Positions 52,985 to 61,900 of a DNA stretch of 64,000 nt are shown here, one piece after another. Both the position numbers and the translations under genes were made by a program. Below the pieces are notes generated by a model. That model ran no database searches and was not told the origin of the DNA. It saw nothing but the letters and a program-made list of their open reading frames with translations. The stretch's first letter is position 1. Each line of letters opens with the position of its first letter. The stretch spans positions 806,001-870,000 of the forward strand of contig JAHCIQ010000001.1 of the NCBI GenBank assembly GCA_026129135.1, given 5' to 3'. The DNA is from Cyanobacteria bacterium TGS_CYA1. Lineage in GTDB: Bacteria > Cyanobacteriota > Vampirovibrionia > Obscuribacterales > Obscuribacteraceae.

Positions 52985-55900
52985 ATGGCTTCATCCGCCG
53001 CACCTAGTGGTGCCGACAACGAACCAAACGACAAAGAAGTTGCAGCCGCTGGCTCAAGTAATCCTTTGGAAAAGTTCGATACGACTGCTTCTACGAGTAA
53101 AGACGTAGTAGAGAAATTTATTTCTGAAGTACTCAGACCCAATATAACCAGCACTTCAACCGTCGCGGGCTCGGATCAAGTAGCTGCGAAAATCAAGGAC
53201 ATCGTGACTCCTCCTGCAAATCAGCAGGCAGATATAAGCGGGCTCAAACCTGACACCAAAATTGCACTGAATATGCAGACATTCATTCGCCAATTGGTGA
53301 GCGACAAAGGATTGAAAGGCGCGGCTGACCTGATTAAGGGTATGTCACCCCAGGACAGAGCTAAACTGGGTGGATGGGATATTCAAGTTGGTGGTTCACC
53401 TGACTCGCCGACTTTTGCCATAAAGAAAGGCGGCGTCGATGTCACTTCTGTGCGGGGAGTGGATATTGTTGCAGGCGACGGCAAAGTTGGTTCTGCTCAA
53501 TGGGCAGGCCGAGCGGCTGAGCGTTTTGAAATGCTTGCCGAAAATCCCAAATTTCTCAAAGCCGCGCTTTTAGGACTTTCTGCATTAGTAGCTCGCGAAA
53601 GACAACCAGGCGGATCACTTGCCGATCCAGCTGCGCTCAACTCATTTGTTAATGCGTTCAATGCCCGTCTTGGACCGGGCAGAATGGAGCTTTCCGCCAA
53701 CGATACTGGTTTGGCACTCAAAAAAGTTCCAGGCGTTACCGGCGATATCACTGCTGATTATACTCAAGCTAAAACAAGAGTCAGTGACTCTGTCGGTTCT
53801 GCTATCCCAACTGATACCAAAGGATTGCGCGATTATCTCAAAGCGAGTCAATCGCGAATTTCGGACCTGGCTGCGCTTTCTTCACAACCCGGCGTTGATG
53901 CGTTTCAGCTCAGTGAAAAGTTCTCTGATGTTTTAAGGGCAGAATTTGCTAGAACTGGAGCCGCTCCTGCCGACCTGGTCAAAGCTATTAACGCAGGTAT
54001 GCCACCAGCTGCAGCTGACGGCACCAGATATGCAGCTAGATATGACACCACTGCCAAACAGATTGTTTTCGAGAAAGTAGATTCAACAGGAAAAGCACTG
54101 CAAGTCTTGCGGCGTGTTGGTGAAGACAATCTGAAACCTGTTGATTTAGCCACCATGCAGCCAGACGAAATAGCAAGACGAATGGCTGCATCTGCTGCCG
54201 AAGCTATTGGCGTAATGTCTCCAGATCAGAGAGATTTGCAATTTTCGCGTGTGAATCAATGGCTTAAAACGAAGCCCGAACTCGCTCCAACGTTTTTCCA
54301 GGCTTTTGACCAGGAGCTTTTAAACAGACCTGAAACCAAAAATCTCAAACCCGTGTTGAAGCCAGCAGACGCTGCTGCGGGAACTGGTCCTCAAGTAACT
54401 ATCGATAAAACAGTAGGAAGAGGAGACCAACCTTTAACTGGTGAAGATCTCCTGTTGGGAATGCCTATTCCACCTGTTGGAGACAACGTTCCAGCCCCGA
54501 TCAAAGATTTACTTCAGAAGTTGGATGCAAGTGCCACTGGAGTAAAACGATTTACCGATGCAATAACTGATCCAGCTAAGCTCACTGGTTTCAAGCAGGG
54601 CGATACTATTCTTAGAATTGCGCCCGATGGCAAAAATATGATTCCAGCAACAGTCAGTGCAGTTGATGCAACTGGAAGAATTACCGAAGTTCAAGTTGAT
54701 CAAACCCCTCCTGGTTACACTGGTCAACCATTGCCTCCTGTAAAAGTGCCGTTCGATCAGTTTGTGGCTGGAACCAATAATTTGGGAGAGGGTTCGGTAT
54801 TTGTAGGTTTGAGAAAAAGTACGCCAGATGTCCCGGTTGCCGGACCTGATGTTCCAGCGACTGCAGCTCCAGTGGATGTGGCTAAAATCATGGGGCCCGA
54901 AGCCTTTGCAACTCTTACCGAGCCTCAAAAACAAAATCTCGCTATTATGTTTGATGGCAATGCTTCATACGACGCAAAATTGAAAGCTGCTGAAGCGCTT
55001 TTCGCATCAGGCATGCAAAATTTCAAAATTAACGACAATAATGGCAAGCAAAGAAATGTCACTCTTCAAAAAAGCGGCATATTGATGCACGTTTTCACAA
55101 CAGACGATCGTGGCAGAACGACTATCGCTTTGCGCGGCGTCAAACGCGGAGATACTTATCAACAACAAACAGATAAGCGCGGACGCCAAGTGAACTTTAT
55201 GGGAGATCATTTCCTAAAGAATGGCGGTGAAAACTCAGTTCTAAATGGCAAGGCTAGCGATGCACCTGCTCGTCCCACTGATCAGCCTGTCACCGTTGGC
55301 AATACCATTAAGCCTAATGATTCTGCAGCCTTCCAGGCTAGTATGGGCAGAATTTTTATGACTTCGGATCCGACTCAGCTCAACAACCGGTCGGTTGTAA
55401 GCGATTTTACCAATTTCGCCAGCGCCAGTTTGGCTTCTACTGATACGCCAGAAGTAAAAGCCAAAGCTATAAGCGAAGCGTTTGCAGCTGCTGTAAGAGC
55501 TGAAGCACTGCTCAATCCGAATTTGAAACCAGAAGATATCGCTAAGAAATTCTCGGATGCACTGGGTCCTTTAGGGCAGACCTTCAAAGTAGAAAAAGGG
55601 GCGATAGACGGAACCGAAGCCGTTATACTAAAGGCCGCCGGTCAAGGACAGGAACAAGTCCTTGGAGCAGTTTCCACCGAAGTTCTTAACTCTCCTGTAA
55701 GATATTTTGGCGATCTTGTAAAAGCCGCAAAATCGCCTGGTGAAGTAGCAAGACTATTTTCCAATTTCACTCGAATCGAAAATTCGAGAAATCCAGCAGC
55801 TTCAGCAGCCGAACTGGCACAGCGCTTCAATAGCGTTCTTGCAGCCGGACAAACAGGCTATTCTGTCGACTTGAATAAGTATGGTACCGCAGATAATGCC

Positions 55901-58900
55901 CTGCTTTTGTTTAAGAAAAACGCAGCTGGTGCGCAAGATCTTATTAGTCGTATCGATCCACGTCATCTTCAAGTCCCTGGTCAACAGGAAAACGTTTTAC
56001 AACTGGCAGGGCGATTAGCTGAGCCACTCTCAGCTCTGCAAGGCGAGGAGCTAAAGGCATACTGGCAGCAGGTTACTTCTACTATGAAGGATCTCGACCC
56101 AGCCAAGCGTGAATTATTAATCAAGTCTTTGCAAGCTGAGCTTGCAAGTCGTCCCGAAAGTAAGCATCTTACAATCACGCCTAATGCTGATAGTTTGAGT
56201 TTGAATTCAAACAAAGAAGGCAAGACCGAGGCCGTTGCACAAGCCAGATACGATGCGGTTGTGCCAAGCGAGGTCGCTCCTCAACCAGCGGTGCCTGGTG
56301 GTGCAGCTGATCTCAAGAAAATACTTGGCGATCAGCAATTAGCCGGAAAAACACCTGATCAATTAGCTGCATTGCAAGCTTTCTTCAAACCAGGAGCAAA
56401 GCCGGAAGAACAACTGGCAGCAGCAAGAGCCCTTGCGCTTTCTGGAGTAAAATCGTTAAAAATTCAAGATGGTGACAAAAGTAGAACCCTTTCATTCCAA
56501 GTCGAAAAAGCAGGCAAGAGGTCTAAAGACTCTTATGTCCATGTATATGCAACCGATGACAAAGGAAAAACCCGAATTGCTATTCGTGGAATCTCTGACG
56601 ACAAAGGCGCCATCAGACAACAAGGACGAGCAAGTTATTACGGAGATGTATGGACTAAGCAAATCGGCAATAAGTCGATTCTTTCTGGAGCAGCAGCTCC
56701 GACTGGACCAGCAGCAACTCCTGAGGTTCCAAAGCCAGCTAGTGCCAATCCATTGTCGCCACTGTTCAAAGCGGACCAAATAAAATGGGACGCTACCGCA
56801 CCAGTTGAACCAACAAACCCGCTGGAACCTGTTATTGTTCCAAGTCCCGCAACTATTACTGGTGCGCCGTTTGATGCTGCTTTATCTGCGAAAAGTCTTC
56901 TTGATTCTGGACTTGACGGTCGTTGGTTTCCAGCTAGTGCCAAAGATGATTACGATCGAATTAAATCAACATTTTTAAATAAGACTCCAGAACAAATCGC
57001 TCAGATACAAGCTGAATTCTTCAAACAAAGTAACGGCGTAAGATTAGAAGCTGCACTGGCTTCAAGATTTGGAGCTAACACAAGCGAATTTTTTGAAATA
57101 CGCAGATTGTCTGAAGGGGATAGCGCAAGACTTGCCAGAATTGCAAGCGACCTTCAACAACTCACGAGTGGTACGGGCACAAAGACCAGGTGGGAAGTAG
57201 AAAAAGATTTGCGCGATACTTTTGCATCAATGACAAAAGCAGATCTTGCAAAATTTGATGCGGAATATACAGCTAAATACGGAAAGTCTGTTATGCAGGC
57301 AATTGCTGACGCTAAGCAAATGACTGACCCTACTCGAAGCATGATGCAGATCCTGGCGGATAAAGAAAAGGGTGTAGATTTCAGAACTGCTGGCGATACC
57401 ATCACCATGTCTAATATTGCTCTTGCGGCAAAAGATATAGACATGTTCAAAGAAGTCTGGAGACGTGCAACTCCAGAAGCCAGGCAACGTTTCCTCTCTG
57501 AAGGGGGAGAACAGCAAATCAAAGACAAATTTGGTGGATTTTTCGGGGGCACTACTACTGACCAAATTCATGCTTTGGATTATGCCAAACTAGGCACTTT
57601 GTCGGTAGAACATGAAATTACAGGAAACACCGGTGGTTTTGGTGATACCGAATTTGGTATTGAAGCCGCAATAGATAAGATGACTCAGCCAAATCGCGAC
57701 AGTTATTTTGCTGGCAAATTACTAGCTGCCAAGGTTGCTGAAGGCCACCCTGAGCCCACGGACCCAAAACAGAAGGCAGATTACGATTATTATAAGCAGA
57801 TAAACGCAGCGCTCTATACAGCGTCTAAAAATGCGTTTTGGCGTAATATCGGAGTAGGCGATTTTAACCTTGGTTATTTTACTCAAAATAGCAGAGAACT
57901 GAAGGCTTACGAAGATAGAATTAGATTTGGTCCCAAAGGTTCTTTTGTCACCGACATCATAAACAAAGATGGTTCTTCTGCTAAAAGCGAAGACCAAATT
58001 CTTGCTGCTATCGATACCATGTCTAAAGAACGTTGGGAGCAAACCAAAGCAAACATGGCTGCCGTGGAAGCCGATCTTCGCAGTATGCTCGAAAGCTCGC
58101 TTGGTACGTTTGGCACAGATACAGCCGCCGTGCAAAGAGTCATGGATGCATTCAAAAAGAAAATGGCTGCACGTGACCACAATGAGGCACAGACCATAGG
58201 CAGAACACTTGCTGAGCGAATGGATGCCAAAAAAGGTTTTCTGGGATGGGGCACCGATCGTGGTGCAATTCTCAGTGCCATAGCGAATATGGACAATGAC
58301 TTCATCACCAAGTATAAGAGTGATGAGGCATTTAGATTAGCAGCAGACAAGAGTTTAGATGATGGTTCTCTCAAAGGTCCAGAATTGGTCGCCGCAAGAC
58401 GCATGCTTGATCGTGTGCTGTCTCCCGAAGGCAAGCCAAATCCGGATGTTTTAGACAAGCTTATTATGTTTAGAGCGGCAGGAACTCCGCTCAAAGAAAT
58501 GGTTGTTGAACTAGATAAGATGTTCCGAGACGACCCACAGGCTTTTGCTAAATTCCAGGCATTGAGTGGCAAAGTTGCTGGTTATGATTTAGCGTCTATC
58601 AGACGCGAGGTTATGGATGGTGTGAGAGACGACCATGATGGAAACATTCTGTGGAGCAGTCTTGATTATGCTGTTTATTTGTCTCCCATGCTTGAAAGAG
58701 GCAAGCCTCTTGATGCTGATCGTCGCATGCAAATGTATATGGGCATGTTTGGCAATGATATGGAAGGTATTACCAAAGCAGTCGTTGCAGGTGGTCCTGA
58801 TTTATGGAAGCAACTAAAAGAAAATCCAAATTTGTTGAGTACATGGAATCCTTTATATAAATTCGACCAGGAACAATCTGCTTACATTCAAAAATTGGCT

Positions 58901-61900
58901 GAACTGCAAGCCAGTTTACCACCTGATAAGCAAGGGACTATTCCTCCTGAATTCAAGATTCGTCTTGCAATTTTGGTTGGAAAAGGCGATCAGATCAAGC
59001 AAGAGACCGAAGCTATTCCTCCCCAAGACAGAAACGCTGTCATTGCTTCCTACAACAAGACTTTTGGCAGAGTTCTTACCGATGACTTAATAAAAGGCAG
59101 AACTCCAGAAGGGCAGGCCGCTGCAATTAATTTCTCTGGACCTCTCACTATGGAACAAGCTTCTGATGCGACTCGAAGCCTTGTCTACGGAAATATGGGC
59201 GGTAGATGGTGGACCAGTAATTTCAGTGTTACCGCAGCACAAGTTCAAGATCGTGTTGATCAACTCGTGGTGGCATCTACAGATATCGCCGTGACCAAGA
59301 TGGATTTGCCATTAGAGCAAAGACAAATTCTGATCGATAGAGCTTTGCAGACATATGTCAATTACAAGCAAGACGAACATGCGGTAGTTGATGCCGGTGC
59401 AGATGCAGCTTTTGCTGCGGTCGGTATAATTACATTTATACCAGCGGTTGCTGGAGCTCTTGAAACCGGTGGCGCAAGTTTATACGCATGGGGCGCCGGT
59501 ATGGCGGCCATTGGTGCGGTAATGAGACCAGGTGTCAAAGCCGCTTTATTAGGTGGTCAGTACGATTGGCGCAGAGATCTGGCTAAAGATGCTACTGTTG
59601 GTGCAATAGAATTGCCCACTTACGTGCTGGGTCCTGGATTGATCTTAAAAGCTGGAAAAGTTTTTGTTGAACCTGCGATCAATGCCGTAAAAGCTTTGCG
59701 ATTGGCTGGTAATCCTGAACTTGCATCACTTACTGCAAGCAGAGTCGCAAGCGTAATTGAAGTAGCACCAAAATTGGTGACAACTGCAGGCGATGATATT
59801 GCAGCAAGAGCTGTTGCACGAGTAACTGCTAGGTTTGAGGGTCTAACAGGCGATAGTCTAGCGCTGGCTGTTCGTGACACCACCCAACAAGTAAGCAGAA
59901 AAGCATTCACTGAAATTTTTTCAGATATCTCCAAGCAATTAACCTCATCTGGCATGAAGCCGTTTAGTAAGGAATCAGTCAATTTGGCTGCCAACGATTT
60001 CAGCGAACAAGTTTTGACTCGGGTTATGAAAGATGTTGGAGCCCACTTAGCGGGCGATCCTAGGCAAATTCAAGCTCTCGTCAAAGAAAGTATCAATCGT
60101 GTAATCAGAGAGATGTCTGAATCGGGAGCTTTCTCTGCAGAATCTGTTCTAAAAGCTCTTGCCGCCGCCGAAATTGATTCCGCCGCCCAACAAGGAATTA
60201 CGCAACTTATGCGTCAAGGTTTTGCTAGAGCGCAAGATATTCCAGAGAAAGATATTTTGGATGTAGCTCTCAAACTTACTGGAAATAATCCTTCCCAGGC
60301 GGCACTCTTAGCTAAGGCAATAAGCGCGCAAATTCCAAACACAGCGGAATTGACTTCTAAAAATATGATGGAGCTGTTCATCAAGACTTATCCAAATTTT
60401 GCGCGTTCATTTGCACACACAGCGCCTGCGAGCTTTGCGGGATTGGCTTCTGGAGCCTCTCGCTATGAGTGGGATCCGGCGCTTACTTTTGAACAGAATA
60501 TGACTAGAATGAGTGCTCAAGCAGCGATGGGCGCTTTCATTGCCTTGGCTATGGTTGGAACTTTCACAGTTCCAGGTGCCGCACTTAAGGCATGGAGAGG
60601 AAATTTCAAAGGCACTGGCGTTGCTTTTTCTGAAGTGAGAGATATCGCCCAAAATGTCGAACCCAAAATTTTGGGTAAGCTTGAAGACGGTAGACCTGTG
60701 AGATTCACTGAAGGTGGTTCAGTTAGAATTGCCAGTAACACCGGTGCAGAAAGCAATGGAATATTAACTGTTGCAGCACGAGATGTTGATTCTAGTCTTG
60801 TTATGAGTGAAGGAAAAACCTTCCTGAAGTCTTCAGGTGAAGTTCCTCCTCAGATATTTAGAAATGGCACGTGGGAAAAACTGGCTCCTGATGAAGTCCT
60901 TGAACTTCAACATGGACAGATGATCAAGTTTGGTCCTGAAGGCAAAGCGATGGTCTTCATGCGAACTGTTGAAAAAGATGTCCAAGCTGGATATCTGTTG
61001 CCAGTCCCAGAATTGAATCCAAGTTTGTTGAAGCGTATGGTACCAGCCGTGGTGGAAGAAGCTGGTTTCCAACCCGGCAGTCGTTTGAGAATTACACCTG
61101 GCAGAGATGTGGTCAAAATTGGTGGTGAAGGCGCCGATGTTGTGGTCGGCAGTGCTAGAGCTGCTGGTGAGGTGGTGCCCAAAAGAAGCACGTATCTCGT
61201 GGAAGCGAGCATGCCAGTTACTGAATCAAAAGGACTTTTTAGACGACTGTTTACCAGCAAAGCAGATGATGTCGCTCCTCTTGCAACTAAAGGAGAAGTG
61301 AATCTTCGAAATATTGGCGAAGGTTCTATCACTGTAATTCGTAAAGACGCCAAGGGCAACATCTTAGGCCACGACGTGTACCCAGACCTTAAAGCATTGA
61401 AGGCTGAAGCTGCTAAAAAAGGTACTCCGCTTCCAACTGAAGCACCTAAATTTGCTTTGGGTCGCAATGACGAAGTCCTGTTCCCGCGCACCAGTGAAAA
61501 ATTTAAGGCTTACAGCCAGAATGGTGCCATTAGATTTGAGCGTCTGGCTAATGCTGGAAGTGATATTCCAGCAATTCGCACGGGCGTTGCAACCGTACTA
61601 AGAGCCAGCGCAGACGACATGGGACGTCTGGAGCGAGTAATCAATGCTGTTCGAAATCGAGGTTCCGATGTTTTCGAATCTGCAAGATCGGCTTACACCA
61701 AGGTTGCAGACCAAATAAAATCTGGAGAGCTTATAGACCGATTGCGATATGGTGGTGTACTTGGTCGCGTCCTTCGCAAAAACGATTTTGAAACTGCTGC
61801 CACCATGACCGACAAGAAGTTAATCAGTCTTGGATTTGGAATTAAAGATGCTCCAGTTGGTTTCAAAGGCACGGTTTACAGAAATTATCAAACTGGTGTC

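Noticed and set aside
57907..58572. 221-codon minus-strand frame within the giant gene
   Set aside because: The plus-strand frame is continuous and protein-like here; the antisense product is Ser/Ala/Leu-biased with no motif.
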